Positions 1 through 9,101 of a stretch of DNA of 64,000 bases are shown here, one piece after another. This DNA is from Variovorax sp. MHTC-1 (GTDB lineage Bacteria > Pseudomonadota > Gammaproteobacteria > Burkholderiales > Burkholderiaceae_C). The notes below the pieces were generated by a model. The model was not told the origin of the DNA, did not search any database, and was given only the letters and a program-made list of their open reading frames with translations. Position numbers and translations under genes: made by a program. The stretch is from contig NZ_RWKI01000013.1 of the NCBI RefSeq assembly GCF_003984645.1, positions 52,558-116,557 on the forward strand, written 5' to 3'. The stretch's first letter is position 1. Every line of letters begins with the position of its first letter.

Positions 1-812
1 TGCAGTCCATCGCCGATGACGCCGCCAAGCTCGAAGCCGACATCAAGCAGCTCGAGTTCCGCCGGATGTTCAACAACCCGGCCGATCCGCTGAACGCCTT
101 CGTCGACATCCAGGCCGGCGCCGGCGGCACCGAGGCCTGCGACTGGGCCAGCATGCTGCTGCGCCAGTACCTGAAGTACGCCGAGCGCAAGGGCTTCAAG
201 ACCCAGATCGAGGACGAGACGCCCGGCGACACGGCCGGCATCAAGGGCGCCACCATCAAGGTCGAGGGCGACTACGCCTTCGGATTGCTGCGCACCGAAA
301 CCGGCGTGCACCGCCTGGTGCGCAAGTCGCCCTTCGACTCCTCGGGCGGACGCCATACAAGCTTTGCCAGCATCTTCGTCTACCCCGAGATCGACGACTC
401 GATCGAGATCGAGATCAATCCGGCGGACGTGCGCACCGACACCTTCCGCGCCAGCGGCGCCGGCGGCCAGCACATCAACAAGACCGACTCGGCCGTGCGG
501 CTCACGCACATCCCGACCGGCATCGTGGTCCAGTGCCAGGACGGCCGCAGCCAGCACAGCAACCGCGACGTGGCCTGGAAGCGCCTGCGCTCGCGCCTGT
601 ACGACCACGAGATGCGCAAGCGCCAGGAAGAGCAGCAGAAGCTGGAAGACAGCAAGACCGACGTCGGCTGGGGCCACCAGATCCGCAGCTACGTGCTGGA
701 CAACAGCCGCATCAAGGACCTGCGCACCAACGTCGAGATCAGCAATACGCAGAAGGTGCTCGACGGCGACCTCGACCCCTTCATCGAAGCCTCGTTGAAG
801 CAAGGCGTCTGA
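1..812 (+). CDS. prfB: Peptide chain release factor 2, 3' part
   Basis: The reading frame is open from base 3, so the 5' end lies outside the window. The visible 269 residues hold the ribosome-catalytic loop with the GGQ tripeptide ([15 protein letters not shown]), which releases the peptide at UGA and UAA codons. An RF2-type N-terminal helical segment precedes it. The programmed frameshift site usual for prfB would be near the true start and cannot be seen here. The TGA stop overlaps the next ATG (TGATG), so the HAD gene downstream is probably translationally coupled. Identity is near certain from the GGQ domain and the RF2-like flanking sequence; RF1 is the only close alternative. Confidence 0.93.
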   Translation, partial: QSIADDAAKLEADIKQLEFRRMFNNPADPLNAFVDIQAGAGGTEACDWASMLLRQYLKYAERKGFKTQIEDETPGDTAGIKGATIKVEGDYAFGLLRTETGVHRLVRKSPFDSSGGRHTSFASIFVYPEIDDSIEIEINPADVRTDTFRASGAGGQHINKTDSAVRLTHIPTGIVVQCQDGRSQHSNRDVAWKRLRSRLYDHEMRKRQEEQQKLEDSKTDVGWGHQIRSYVLDNSRIKDLRTNVEISNTQKVLDGDLDPFIEASLKQGV

Positions 813-1498
813 TGCAGGGCGCTTCGCACAAGGCGGAAGCCCTGATCTTCGACATGGACGGCACCATGGTCGACTCCATGCCCTGGCACGCCAAGGCATG
901 GATCGAATACGGCCGCCGCAAGGGCCTCGCGATCGACATCCCGGACTTCATGCGCCGCACCACCGGCCGCACCGCCTTCGAATGCGCCTGCGAGCTCATG
1001 GGCCGCGAGGTGAGCGAGGCCGAGAGCATGGAGATCACGCACGCCAAGGAGTCGATCTACCGCGAGCTCTTCGGTGCGGCCTTCCGCGAAGTGACCGGCT
1101 TCAGCGACTTTGCCAAGGCTGCGGCCGCACGCGGCCTCAAGATCGCGGTCGGCACGGCGGGCGACAAGCACAACATCGCCTTCACCATGTCGCAGCTCAA
1201 GCTGGACCCGGCGCCGCTCGCCATCGTGGGCGGCGACGAGGGCCTGCCCGGCAAGCCGCAGCCCGCGATCTTTCTTGAAGCCGCGCGCCGCATCGGCGTG
1301 CCGCCGGCGCGCTGCGTCGTGTTCGAAGACGCGCCCTTCGGCATCGAGGCCGCGCGTCGCGGCGGCATGCGCGCGGTGGCGGTCTGCAGCACCCACTCTG
1401 CCTCCGAACTCGCAGGGCCGCATGTGATCGCGGCCGTGCGCGACTACAACGAACTCGCAAAATCAAACTTTCTGGAGACGCTCGATGCACTTGCGTGA
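812..1498 (+). CDS. HAD-superfamily phosphatase (beta-phosphoglucomutase-like)
   Basis: This 228-residue protein has all HAD motifs: the nucleophile motif DMDGTMVDS near the N-terminus with a helical cap behind it, a Lys motif in GLPGKPQP, and the acidic motif CVVFEDAPFGIEA. It should dephosphorylate or isomerise a small sugar phosphate or similar metabolite; the substrate cannot be read from sequence. The ATG start at 812 shares one base with the prfB stop. Its 3' end overlaps pepN by 14 bases, which suggests one transcript prfB-HAD-pepN. A longer open frame upstream is just the shadow of prfB. Confidence 0.85.
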   Translation: MQGASHKAEALIFDMDGTMVDSMPWHAKAWIEYGRRKGLAIDIPDFMRRTTGRTAFECACELMGREVSEAESMEITHAKESIYRELFGAAFREVTGFSDFAKAAAARGLKIAVGTAGDKHNIAFTMSQLKLDPAPLAIVGGDEGLPGKPQPAIFLEAARRIGVPPARCVVFEDAPFGIEAARRGGMRAVAVCSTHSASELAGPHVIAAVRDYNELAKSNFLETLDALA

Positions 1499-4193
1499 TG
1501 CCCAAGGCGAACCCGTCGCGATCCGCCGCGAGGACTACCGTGCCCCCGCCTACTGGATCGACACCGTCGACCTGACCTTCGACCTCGACCCGGCCAAGAC
1601 GCGCGTGCTCAACTGCATGCGCCTGCGCCGCAACCCCGACGTGCCGGCCGAGCCGCTGCGCCTGGACGGCGACGAGCTCAACCTGGCGCGGGTGCTGGTC
1701 GACGGCCAGGGCGCGTCCTTTCGCATGGAGGCCGAGCAGCTCATCCTGGACAACCTGCCGTCCGCCGAACATGGGGCCTTCGAGCTCGAGCTCTTCACCA
1801 CCTGCGCGCCCGCGAAGAACACCAAGCTCATGGGCCTGTTCGTGAGCGAGGACACCTTCTTCACGCAGTGCGAGGCCGAGGGCTTCCGCCGCATCACCTA
1901 CTTCCTCGACCGTCCCGACGTGATGGCGAGCTACACGGTGACGATCCGCGCCGCCAAGGCCGCCTACCCGGTGCTGCTGTCCAACGGCAATCTGGTCGAA
2001 CAGGGCGAGCTGCCCGAGGGCCGCCACTTCGCGAAGTGGGTCGATCCTTTCCGCAAGCCCTGCTATCTCTTCGCGCTGGTGGCCGGCAAGCTGGTGGCGC
2101 GCGAGCAGCGCATCAAGGCGCGCAACGGCAAGGAGCACCTGCTGCAGGTCTACGTGCGCGCCGGCGACCTCGACAAGACCGAGCACGCGATGAACTCGCT
2201 CATCAACTCGGTGACGTGGGACGAAGCCCGCTTCGGCCTGCCGCTGGACCTGGACCGCTTCATGATCGTCGCCACCAGCGACTTCAACATGGGCGCGATG
2301 GAGAACAAGGGCCTCAACATCTTCAACACGAAGTACGTTCTGGCCAACCAGGCCACCGCCACCGACGCCGACTACAGCAACATCGAGAGCGTGGTCGGCC
2401 ACGAATATTTCCACAACTGGAGCGGCGACCGCGTGACCTGCCGCGACTGGTTCCAGCTCTCGCTGAAGGAAGGCCTCACCGTCTTCCGCGACCAGGAGTT
2501 CAGCCAAGACCTGTGCGCCGACGCCTCGGCGCGCGCCGTCAAGCGCATCGAGGACGTGCGCGTGCTGCGCACCGCCCAGTTCCCCGAAGACGCGGGCCCG
2601 ATGGCGCATCCGGTGCGGCCCGACAGCTACATCGAGATCAGCAACTTCTACACCGTCACCATCTACGAGAAGGGTGCCGAGGTGGTGCGCATGATGCAGA
2701 CGCTGGTCGGCCGCAGGGGCTTCGAGCGCGGCATCACGCTGTACTTCGAGCGCCACGACGGCCAGGCTGTGACCTGCGACGACTTCGCGCAGGCCATTGC
2801 CGACGCCAACCCCGAGTCCGAGCTCGCGCGCCTCTTGCCGCAGTTCAAGCGCTGGTACAGCCAGGCCGGCACGCCGCGCCTGGCAGCCCACGGCGTGTAC
2901 GACGCCGCCACGCGCAGCTACACGCTGAGCTTCGTGCAGAGCTGCGCGCCGACGCCGGGGCAGCCGGTGAAGGAACCTTTCGTGATCCCGGTGAACGTCG
3001 GCCTCCTCGGCGCCGACGGCCGCGAGCTGCCGCTGCAGCTGGCCGGCGAAGAGAATGCGACGCAAGGCACGCGCACGCTGGTGCTCACGCGCCCCGGCGA
3101 GCAGTTCACCTTCACCAACATCGACGCCGAGCCGGTGCCTTCGATCCTGCGCGGCTTCAGCGCGCCGGTGATCCTCGACCACGAATACAGCGATGCCCAG
3201 CTGCTCACGCTGCTGGCCAACGACCCCGACCCCTTCAACCGCTGGGAAGCCGGCCAGCGCCTGGCGCTGCGCGCCGCGATCCACGCGATCGACACGGCCG
3301 CCGTCAGCACCAGCAGCGAAACGCCGCTCAACGAGGCGTACCTCGAAGCCATGCGCCGCGTGCTGCGCGACCCGAAACTCGACGCCGCCTTCAAGGAACT
3401 GGTGCTCACCCTGCCCTCGGAAACCTACATCGCCGAGCAGCTGGAAGTGGTCGACCCGCAGCGCGTGCATGCCGTGCGCGAAGCCATGCGCGCGCAGCTC
3501 GCCGCCGGCCTCTTTGCCGACTGGGAGCAGGCCTACGAGCAGAACCGCGACACCGGCGCCTACCAGCCCGACCCCGTGTCCTCGGGCCGCCGCGCGCTGG
3601 CGGGCATCGCCCTCACCCACCTGTGCCTTGCTGCGAGGGCTTCGGGCGACACCGTCTGGCCCGGCAAGACGCTGCAGCGCTTCAAGGACGCTGGCAACAT
3701 GACCGACCGCTTCAACGCGCTCAACGCCCTGGTCTCCTCGGGCCACGCGCTGGCGGCGCAGGCGCTGGCGCGCTTCCACGCGATCTTCCAGAAAGAGGCG
3801 CTGGTCATCGACAAGTGGTTTTCGCTGCAGGCCGGCGCGCCCGACCGCGGCGGCGACATCCTGCCGCTGGTCAAGCAGCTGATGAAGCACCCCGACTTCT
3901 CGCTCAAGAACCCGAACCGCGCGCGCAGCGTGATCTTCAGCTACTGCAGCGGCAACCCCGGCGCGCTGCACCGCCCCGATGCGGCCGGCTATGTGTTCTG
4001 GAGCGATCGCGTGATCGAGCTCGACGCCATCAACCCGCAGGTCGCGGCCCGCCTCGCGCGCGCGCTCGACCGCTGGAGCAAGCTGGTCGAGCCCTACCGC
4101 AGCGCAGCCCGCGAGGCCATCATGCGCGTGGCCGCCAAGCCCGATCTCAGCAAGGACACGCACGAGGTCGTGACCCGCGCGCTGGCGGGCTAA
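1485..4193 (+). CDS. pepN: Aminopeptidase N (M1 family)
   Basis: A 902-residue cytosolic zinc aminopeptidase, close to the usual PepN length of about 870-900. The substrate-anchoring GAMEN motif (GAMENKGLNIFNTKY) lies near residue 268. The zinc site HEYFHNWSGDR follows near residue 305, with the third ligand Glu in the LSLKEG stretch. The C-terminal half is the long helical domain of the PepN branch. It trims N-terminal residues from peptides during protein turnover. The ATG is preceded by GGAGA and lies inside the end of the HAD gene. The stop is TAA, followed by a family A repeat and then fbp. Confidence 0.95.
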   Translation: MHLRDAQGEPVAIRREDYRAPAYWIDTVDLTFDLDPAKTRVLNCMRLRRNPDVPAEPLRLDGDELNLARVLVDGQGASFRMEAEQLILDNLPSAEHGAFELELFTTCAPAKNTKLMGLFVSEDTFFTQCEAEGFRRITYFLDRPDVMASYTVTIRAAKAAYPVLLSNGNLVEQGELPEGRHFAKWVDPFRKPCYLFALVAGKLVAREQRIKARNGKEHLLQVYVRAGDLDKTEHAMNSLINSVTWDEARFGLPLDLDRFMIVATSDFNMGAMENKGLNIFNTKYVLANQATATDADYSNIESVVGHEYFHNWSGDRVTCRDWFQLSLKEGLTVFRDQEFSQDLCADASARAVKRIEDVRVLRTAQFPEDAGPMAHPVRPDSYIEISNFYTVTIYEKGAEVVRMMQTLVGRRGFERGITLYFERHDGQAVTCDDFAQAIADANPESELARLLPQFKRWYSQAGTPRLAAHGVYDAATRSYTLSFVQSCAPTPGQPVKEPFVIPVNVGLLGADGRELPLQLAGEENATQGTRTLVLTRPGEQFTFTNIDAEPVPSILRGFSAPVILDHEYSDAQLLTLLANDPDPFNRWEAGQRLALRAAIHAIDTAAVSTSSETPLNEAYLEAMRRVLRDPKLDAAFKELVLTLPSETYIAEQLEVVDPQRVHAVREAMRAQLAAGLFADWEQAYEQNRDTGAYQPDPVSSGRRALAGIALTHLCLAARASGDTVWPGKTLQRFKDAGNMTDRFNALNALVSSGHALAAQALARFHAIFQKEALVIDKWFSLQAGAPDRGGDILPLVKQLMKHPDFSLKNPNRARSVIFSYCSGNPGALHRPDAAGYVFWSDRVIELDAINPQVAARLARALDRWSKLVEPYRSAAREAIMRVAAKPDLSKDTHEVVTRALAG

Positions 4194-4291
4194 GCTCTCC
4201 CCCAGGCTTCGCGCACTTCGTGTCGCGCGCGCCTTCCCCTTCCGGGGGCAACACCAGCGGCCCGGCAAAGCCGGTTCCGCGGTGTTTCACG
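4194..4291 (+). repeat. Family A intergenic repeat, copy A1 (pepN/fbp)
   Basis: A GC-rich repeat whose core reads AACACCAGCGGCCCGGCAAA followed by GCCGGTTCCGCGGTGTT. It can fold into a hairpin (CCGGC-AAA-GCCGG inside CGG/CCG and AACACC/GGTGTT). Further copies lie at 20459-20674 (two), 34471-34641, 40052-40210 and 40968-41138. Unlike those, this copy follows a TAA stop and does not form a closed mini-ORF leading to the next start, so pepN and fbp do not look coupled. Confidence 0.8.
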
Positions 4292-4331
4292 AACAGACAG
4301 GTTGAACCCACTCAGATCCTGGAGTCATTGC

Positions 4332-5339
4332 ATGCCCAAGAACATTTCCCTCACCCGCTACCTGGTCGAACAACAGCGCGCCGACGGCCTGATCCCGGGC
4401 CAGCTGCGCCTCTTGCTCGAAGTGGTGGCGCGCGCCTGCAAGACCATCAGCCAGGCCGTCAACAAGGGCGCGCTCGGCGGCGTGCTCGGCACGGCCGAGA
4501 GCGAGAACGTGCAGGGCGAGATCCAGAAGAAGCTGGACATCATCGCCAACGAGGTGCTGATCGAGGCCAACGAATGGGGAGGCCATCTCGCCGCCATGGC
4601 CAGCGAGGAGATGGACAGCATCCACGTGGTGCCCAACCGCTACCCGCAAGGCGAATACCTGCTGTTGTTCGACCCGCTCGACGGCTCGAGCAACATCGAC
4701 GTCAACGTCAGCATCGGCACCATCTTCAGCGTGCTGAAGAAGCCCGATGACACCCCCGGCGTGCAGGAGGCCGACTTCCTGCAGGCCGGCAGCAAACAGG
4801 TGGCGGCCGGCTACTGCATCTACGGCCCGCAGACGACGCTGGTGCTGACCGTGGGCAACGGCGTCGCGATGTTCACGCTCGACCGCGAGCAAGGTTCCTT
4901 CATGCTCACGCAGGAGGACATCCAGATCCCGGCCGACACCAAGGAATTCGCCGTCAACATGAGCAACATGCGCCACTGGGACGCTCCGGTGAAGCGCTAT
5001 ATCGATGAATGCCTGGCCGGCAAGGACGGCCCGCGCGGCAAGGACTTCAACATGCGCTGGATTGCAAGCATGGTGGCCGACGTGCACCGCATCCTGATGC
5101 GCGGCGGCGTCTTCATGTACCCCTGGGACAAGCGCGAGCCCGAAAAGGCCGGCAAGCTGCGGCTCATGTACGAGGCCAACCCGATGAGCTGGCTCGTCGA
5201 ACAGGCCGGCGGCGCCGCCACCAACGGCAAGAAGCGCATCCTCGACCTGGAGCCCACCAAGCTGCACGAGCGCGTGGCTGTCGTGTTGGGATCAAAGAAC
5301 GAGGTCGAGCGGCTGACGGGGTATCACGAACCGCTATAA
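4332..5339 (+). CDS. fbp: Fructose-1,6-bisphosphatase class I
   Basis: A 335-residue enzyme of gluconeogenesis that hydrolyses fructose 1,6-bisphosphate to fructose 6-phosphate. The metal and phosphate binding signature is [19 protein letters not shown], and the C-terminal catalytic stretch includes [20 protein letters not shown]. The ATG at 4332 is chosen because it has a GGAG ribosome site 8 bases upstream and matches the family N-terminus ([11 protein letters not shown]). An in-frame ATG 30 bases earlier is less likely. The stop codon is part of the -10 box of the tRNA gene downstream. Confidence 0.96.
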   Translation: MPKNISLTRYLVEQQRADGLIPGQLRLLLEVVARACKTISQAVNKGALGGVLGTAESENVQGEIQKKLDIIANEVLIEANEWGGHLAAMASEEMDSIHVVPNRYPQGEYLLLFDPLDGSSNIDVNVSIGTIFSVLKKPDDTPGVQEADFLQAGSKQVAAGYCIYGPQTTLVLTVGNGVAMFTLDREQGSFMLTQEDIQIPADTKEFAVNMSNMRHWDAPVKRYIDECLAGKDGPRGKDFNMRWIASMVADVHRILMRGGVFMYPWDKREPEKAGKLRLMYEANPMSWLVEQAGGAATNGKKRILDLEPTKLHERVAVVLGSKNEVERLTGYHEPL

Positions 5340-5340
5340 T
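5313..5340 (+). promoter_or_regulatory. Sigma-70 promoter of tRNA-Thr, overlapping the fbp stop
   Basis: A perfect -10 box TATAAT at 5335-5340 contains the TAA stop of fbp (5337-5339). A -35-like CTGACG at 5313-5318 is spaced by 16 bases. The GC-rich CGCGGG after the -10 fits a stable-RNA discriminator. The mature tRNA starts 10 bases after the -10 box, so any 5' leader is very short. Confidence 0.7.
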
Positions 5341-5350
5341 CGCGGGCTTA

Positions 5351-5426
5351 GCCGGTGTAGCTCAGTCGGTAGAGCAGCTCATTCGTAATGAGAAGGTCGG
5401 GTGTTCGATTCATCTCTCCGGCACCA
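5351..5426 (+). tRNA. tRNA-Thr (anticodon CGT)
   Basis: A 76-base cloverleaf with encoded CCA. The acceptor arm GCCGGTG pairs with CTCCGGC apart from a T-T opposition at position 6. The D arm GCTC/GAGC is intact. The anticodon loop is TTCGTAA, with anticodon CGT at 5384-5386 reading ACG. The T loop TTCGATT is normal. It has its own promoter inside fbp and its own terminator. Confidence 0.95.
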
Positions 5427-5434
5427 AATCCCAC

Positions 5435-5476
5435 AAATAAAGTCTGCTATCGAACAGGTAGCAGACTTTATTTTTT
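5435..5476 (+). terminator. Rho-independent terminator of tRNA-Thr
   Basis: A perfect 13-bp stem (ATAAAGTCTGCTA and TAGCAGACTTTAT) closes a 9-base loop and runs straight into a T tract at 5471-5476. It begins 8 bases after the CCA end of the tRNA. This is the strongest canonical terminator in the window. Confidence 0.93.
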
Positions 5477-5564
5477 CCAGCTCCTGAAGCACACACCAAG
5501 CTCGTTCGACGCGACTTGCGAGCCCCGCTCACCAGCTGGCCGCATCCATCATTTCGATCCAGGC

Positions 5565-6269
5565 GTGAAATTAGCGATCTCCGCACTACTCTTCATGTCG
5601 GTTGCGCTCAGCGCATGCGACGGCAACAAGACAGGATCAGCGGCCCAGGGATCCGTTGCGGGCGCTCTTGCCTTGCAAACCCCCTTCCCGCCGATATCCA
5701 AAGAAGCAGCCGACGACTGCTCCTTGGTCCTGTACGGCGATTCGATCCTGAATGGGACCTATGTCCTTGCCGAGCACGCGATGCGGCACCCGCGCAATCC
5801 CGTGGCCGAACTCAAGGCGCAGCGGCCCGCTTGGCAGATCGATGACCGCACGCAACCGGGACAGTCTCTCGCGAAGCTGGCCAAGAACTTTGCAAACGAT
5901 CCGCGGTCGTCGCGCGTCGTCGTGATCGGGAGCGGCATCGCCGAGGGCTGGTCCGGCGGCTCGGTGATGTCCAATCTGCCCTGGATGCTCGAAGCGGTGC
6001 GCTACGAGGGCCGAACCCCGGTGCTGACCGGCTACGCGCGCCAGGTACCCAATTCCTTCATCACGCCAGACAAGATGGCCGGGCGCGACCGTGTGGATGC
6101 CGAAGCAAAGGCCCTGGCTCGCGAAAGCGATGTCGAATTCGCCGATTTTGGGGCTGCCGGGCCGGTCGGAATTGCCGATGACGTGCATCCGACACAGACA
6201 TATAGCCTGCGACTCACCGGCCAGCTGATCGAGGCGCTGGATCGCGTGGCGCCGGAATGCAGTCATTGA
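5565..6269 (+). CDS. SGNH/GDSL-type hydrolase lipoprotein
   Basis: The N-terminus (VKLAISALLFMSVALSAC) is a signal peptide with lipobox LSAC, so I start at the GTG at 5565 rather than at an ATG 177 bases earlier, which lies inside the tRNA gene. The mature protein has the block I motif LYGDSILNG carrying the nucleophile Ser and the C-terminal block DDVHPTQ carrying the Asp-His pair. These define SGNH esterases and acyl hydrolases. It is about 234 residues long, and the substrate is unknown. It probably sits on the outer or inner membrane facing the periplasm. The ribosome site is weak. Confidence 0.75.
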   Translation: MKLAISALLFMSVALSACDGNKTGSAAQGSVAGALALQTPFPPISKEAADDCSLVLYGDSILNGTYVLAEHAMRHPRNPVAELKAQRPAWQIDDRTQPGQSLAKLAKNFANDPRSSRVVVIGSGIAEGWSGGSVMSNLPWMLEAVRYEGRTPVLTGYARQVPNSFITPDKMAGRDRVDAEAKALARESDVEFADFGAAGPVGIADDVHPTQTYSLRLTGQLIEALDRVAPECSH

Positions 6270-6405
6270 TGAGGCCAAGACGGTCATCGCGGCTTCAGCG
6301 CTGATCCCGCCGGTCTGCGCTGCCGTACCCACGGCCGCAGTAGGCAGACTGACAAGAGCCGTCGCCACGCCCATACTGGGGGCCTCCACAAACGGGAGGT
6401 CGCAC

Positions 6406-6717
6406 ATGGCCCAGCATGCAATTACCGCTGTTCACTACGGAGGCGGGAAGATCGATCTCGTCGCCGTTCACCCTGTTGTGGACAAGGAGTTCGGTTCGAC
6501 CGAACTGGCGCTTGGCGCGGCGCGGCGCATCAGCGTCGACGAATGCGTCGAGCTCCTGGCCGCCGGCGAGGAGGTCTGCATCGTGCGGCGCACCGAAGAC
6601 CACGCCTGGGAGATCGTTTGCGACGTCAAGGCCCTGCCGGGCGGCAACGGCATCACCGGCGTCGACGTCGTCGACCGGCCCAACGATGCTTTGCAGAGCC
6701 TTCCGAAGTGGGACTAG
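6406..6717 (+). CDS. Hypothetical 103-residue protein (DUF3892-like)
   Basis: A strong ribosome site GGGAGG lies 6 bases before the ATG, and codon use is like that of its neighbours, so the gene looks real. The protein starts HAITAVHYGGGKIDLVAVH and continues with mixed beta-strand-like segments. It has no signal peptide and no membrane segment. The opening resembles DUF3892-type proteins; I am unsure of this. It lies between an SGNH lipoprotein and pcm, but the 72-base gap to pcm does not prove an operon. No function can be assigned. Confidence 0.6.
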   Translation: MAQHAITAVHYGGGKIDLVAVHPVVDKEFGSTELALGAARRISVDECVELLAAGEEVCIVRRTEDHAWEIVCDVKALPGGNGITGVDVVDRPNDALQSLPKWD

Positions 6718-6788
6718 CGACGGCGCTTGCATTCCCCCTGAAAACGTAGGATTGTCGGAGTCCCAGTCCCCGCCTTCGAGCAGCCACC

Positions 6789-7469
6789 ATGAGCGATCCG
6801 GACTTCACGGCCCTGCAGCAACACCTGCTCGCGGAAATCGCCGCGAAGACGATTTTCTCGACCTCCTACCTGGGCAAGGCGGCGCTGGACCCGCGGGTCA
6901 TGGATGCCATGGCCAAGGTGCCGCGCCATGAGTTCGTGCCGCTCGAGCTGCGCCCTTTTGCGTACATCGACACGCCCTTGCCCATCGGCTACGGCAAGAC
7001 GATCTCGCAGCCCTTCATCGTCGCCGTGATGACCGATCTGCTCGACGTGCAGCCGACCGACACGGTGCTGGAGATCGGTACCGGGCTCGGCTACCAGTCG
7101 GCGATCCTGGCGGAGCTCGCGCGGCAGGTCTACAGCATCGAGCTGATCGAAGAACTGGCCACGCGCGCGATGAACCGGCTGGCGCGGCAGGGCCATCTCA
7201 ACGTCGACGTCAAGATCGGCAACGGCTGCCATGGCTGGCCCGAGCACGCGCCCTTCGACAAGGTGATCGTGACGGCAGCGCCCGAGCTGATTCCGCCGGC
7301 GCTCATTTACCAGTTGAAACCCGGCGGCAAGATGGTGATCCCCGCCGGCCTGCCCGAGGCGCAGCAGCTCATCCTGGCCGAGAAGGACCTCGGCGGTTCG
7401 CTCTCGACGAAGGACATCTTTCCGGTGCTGTTCTCTTCGCTCGAGGACGAGGACGCCGAATCCCGCTGA
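6789..7469 (+). CDS. pcm: Protein-L-isoaspartate O-methyltransferase
   Basis: This 226-residue SAM-dependent methyltransferase repairs damaged aspartyl and asparaginyl residues by methylating L-isoaspartate. SAM motif I reads VLEIGTGLGYQSAIL. The family-specific segments PLPIGYGKTISQP and VIVTAAPELIPPALIYQL are present. The length fits the family (about 205-225). The product is cytosolic. The start is the only ATG near the family N-terminus, though the ribosome site is poor. The gene converges with the hydrolase/cyclase gene downstream. Confidence 0.93.
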   Translation: MSDPDFTALQQHLLAEIAAKTIFSTSYLGKAALDPRVMDAMAKVPRHEFVPLELRPFAYIDTPLPIGYGKTISQPFIVAVMTDLLDVQPTDTVLEIGTGLGYQSAILAELARQVYSIELIEELATRAMNRLARQGHLNVDVKIGNGCHGWPEHAPFDKVIVTAAPELIPPALIYQLKPGGKMVIPAGLPEAQQLILAEKDLGGSLSTKDIFPVLFSSLEDEDAESR

Positions 7470-7540
7470 GCGCGCCGTGTCGGCCGCTCTATGGGCGCAC
7501 GCCGGCGCCGGGAACGCAGAAGGGGTTCGGTGCGCTGATC

Positions 7541-7566
7541 AAGGCCTGGGCCGAGGCCGGGGCCTT
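7541..7566. terminator. Possible bidirectional hairpin between convergent genes
   Basis: An imperfect palindrome AAGGCC...GGCCTT with an inner GGCC/GGCC pairing lies in the 156-base gap between pcm and the convergent cyclase gene. There is no proper T tract, so it is only a weak terminator candidate. I see nothing else in this gap. Confidence 0.3.
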
Positions 7567-7625
7567 CTGTCCGCGCTCCTGAGCTGTCGGGCGCCAGATT
7601 GCATGTAGCCGCGTCGACGCGCCGA

Positions 7626-8966
7626 TCAATTCGCCGCGGCGACGGTGTAGAGATGCCACTCGCCAGGAACGCCTTTCAATACATGGGCGCCGCGATCGCG
7701 AAATAAGATTCCCGAACCAGCCACCAGATCCTTGACGGTGCCCGAGACGAGTACTTCCCCCGGCTCCGCCTGGCCCGCAACGCGCGCGCCGATATGCACC
7801 GCGATGCCACCGATCTTGGCGCCCATCACCTCGCACTCGCCGGTGTGCACGCCAGCGCGTACCTCCAGCCCCAGCAAGCGGACACTACTTCCGATGGCCG
7901 CGGCACAGCGGATCGCCCGCGCCGGTCCGTCGAAGGCGGCAAAGAAGCCGTCGCCTGCGGTATCGATCTCGCGCCCTCTGAAGCGCTCGAGTTGACGGCG
8001 CGCGATGCTGTAGAAGCTGTCGAGCAGCTCGTGCCACCGGGAATCGCCGAGCTGTGTGGCCCGTTCGGTGGAACCGGCGATGTCGGCGAACAGGACCGTG
8101 GCCAGCACGCGGTCCGACGCGCCTGCATGACGCTCGCCAGTCAGGAACTCCTCGATCTGATCGAGATAGGCGTCGGCGTCGCCGGTGAAGAAGAAGTGAT
8201 CCGCTCCGGGGACCTCCACATACCTGGCTCCGGCGATATGCCGCGACAGATAGCGTGCGTGTTCGACTGGCACCATCCGGTCTTCGGTCCGGTGCAGGAT
8301 CAGCGTCGGAACCCGTATCGCGGGCAAGATCGCGCGCGTGTCGATCTCGTAGATCATGCGCATCAAGGCCCCTGCCGCGCCCGGACTGGCGGCCTGCCGC
8401 TGAAAGCGCGCCCACCAGTCACGCGCGGCCACGTTCGTGGAGAGCGACTGCGCAAACGCGCTCAGAAGCACCCCCTGTCCCCATCCCTGTTCCATTCGTT
8501 CCAGCAGGGCGCGCCACACGTCGGGTTTCGTTCCGAACGCGAAGTCCGGGGCCCAGGCGATGCGCGCGAATGATCCGATGATGACCATGGCCGCGGTGCG
8601 GTCAGGATGGGTCGCGGCGAAGAGCAGGTTGAGCGGTCCTCCCTCCGAAACGCCCACAAGCGCAGCGCGCTGCGAACCGGCAGCATCCATGACCGCCCGC
8701 ACGTCGTCCATGCGTTGCTCGAGCGTCGGCAGCTGCTGAATGGGCACCGGGTCCGACATTCCGGTTCCGCGCTTGTCGAACAGAATGAGGCGCGAGAACG
8801 AAGCAAGACGCCGGTAGAAGTGAGCGAACCGCGGCTCGTCCCATGCGTGCTCGAGGTGCGATACGAAACCCGGGATGAAGACCACGTCTAGCGATCCTTC
8901 GCCAACGACTTGGTACGCGATATGGCAATCCCCGCTCTTCGCGTAGCGCGTTTCCGGAACGTTCAT
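7626..8966 (-). CDS. Alpha/beta hydrolase fused to class III adenylate/guanylate cyclase
   Basis: The 446-residue protein has two parts. Residues 1-280 are an alpha/beta hydrolase: an oxyanion-side stretch near residues 30-35, nucleophile elbow GVSEGG with Ser107, an acidic residue near 229 and His257. Residues 287-446 are a class III nucleotide cyclase: VLFADIAGSTERA gives the first metal Asp (295) and DTAGDGFFAAF the second (339). A turnover or sensing role coupling a small ester or lactone ligand to cyclic nucleotide output is plausible but inferred. GGAGG lies 6 bases before the ATG. The gene is divergent from the CDGSH gene, with 135 bases between them for both promoters. Confidence 0.85.
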   Translation of the reverse strand: MNVPETRYAKSGDCHIAYQVVGEGSLDVVFIPGFVSHLEHAWDEPRFAHFYRRLASFSRLILFDKRGTGMSDPVPIQQLPTLEQRMDDVRAVMDAAGSQRAALVGVSEGGPLNLLFAATHPDRTAAMVIIGSFARIAWAPDFAFGTKPDVWRALLERMEQGWGQGVLLSAFAQSLSTNVAARDWWARFQRQAASPGAAGALMRMIYEIDTRAILPAIRVPTLILHRTEDRMVPVEHARYLSRHIAGARYVEVPGADHFFFTGDADAYLDQIEEFLTGERHAGASDRVLATVLFADIAGSTERATQLGDSRWHELLDSFYSIARRQLERFRGREIDTAGDGFFAAFDGPARAIRCAAAIGSSVRLLGLEVRAGVHTGECEVMGAKIGGIAVHIGARVAGQAEPGEVLVSGTVKDLVAGSGILFRDRGAHVLKGVPGEWHLYTVAAAN

Positions 8967-9101
8967 GCTGCCTCCGGTTCAAGTGGCCTGCTGCTCCCGC
9001 AGTTTATTGACGCCACGGCGTGTCCGTTGCGCGTGCTTGTCGCATCATCCCATTCAATACCGACCGCGTGAATGGAGTCGTTGGCCGAAAGGAGTTGCAA
9101 G

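Noticed and set aside
1..812. RF2 programmed frameshift site
   Set aside because: It would be near codon 25 of prfB, outside the window, so it cannot be assessed.
1197..4268. Very long open frames opposite or alongside pepN, such as 1023 codons on the minus strand
   Set aside because: They are shadows caused by high GC third positions in pepN. They lack domain sense, and pepN has clear catalytic motifs.
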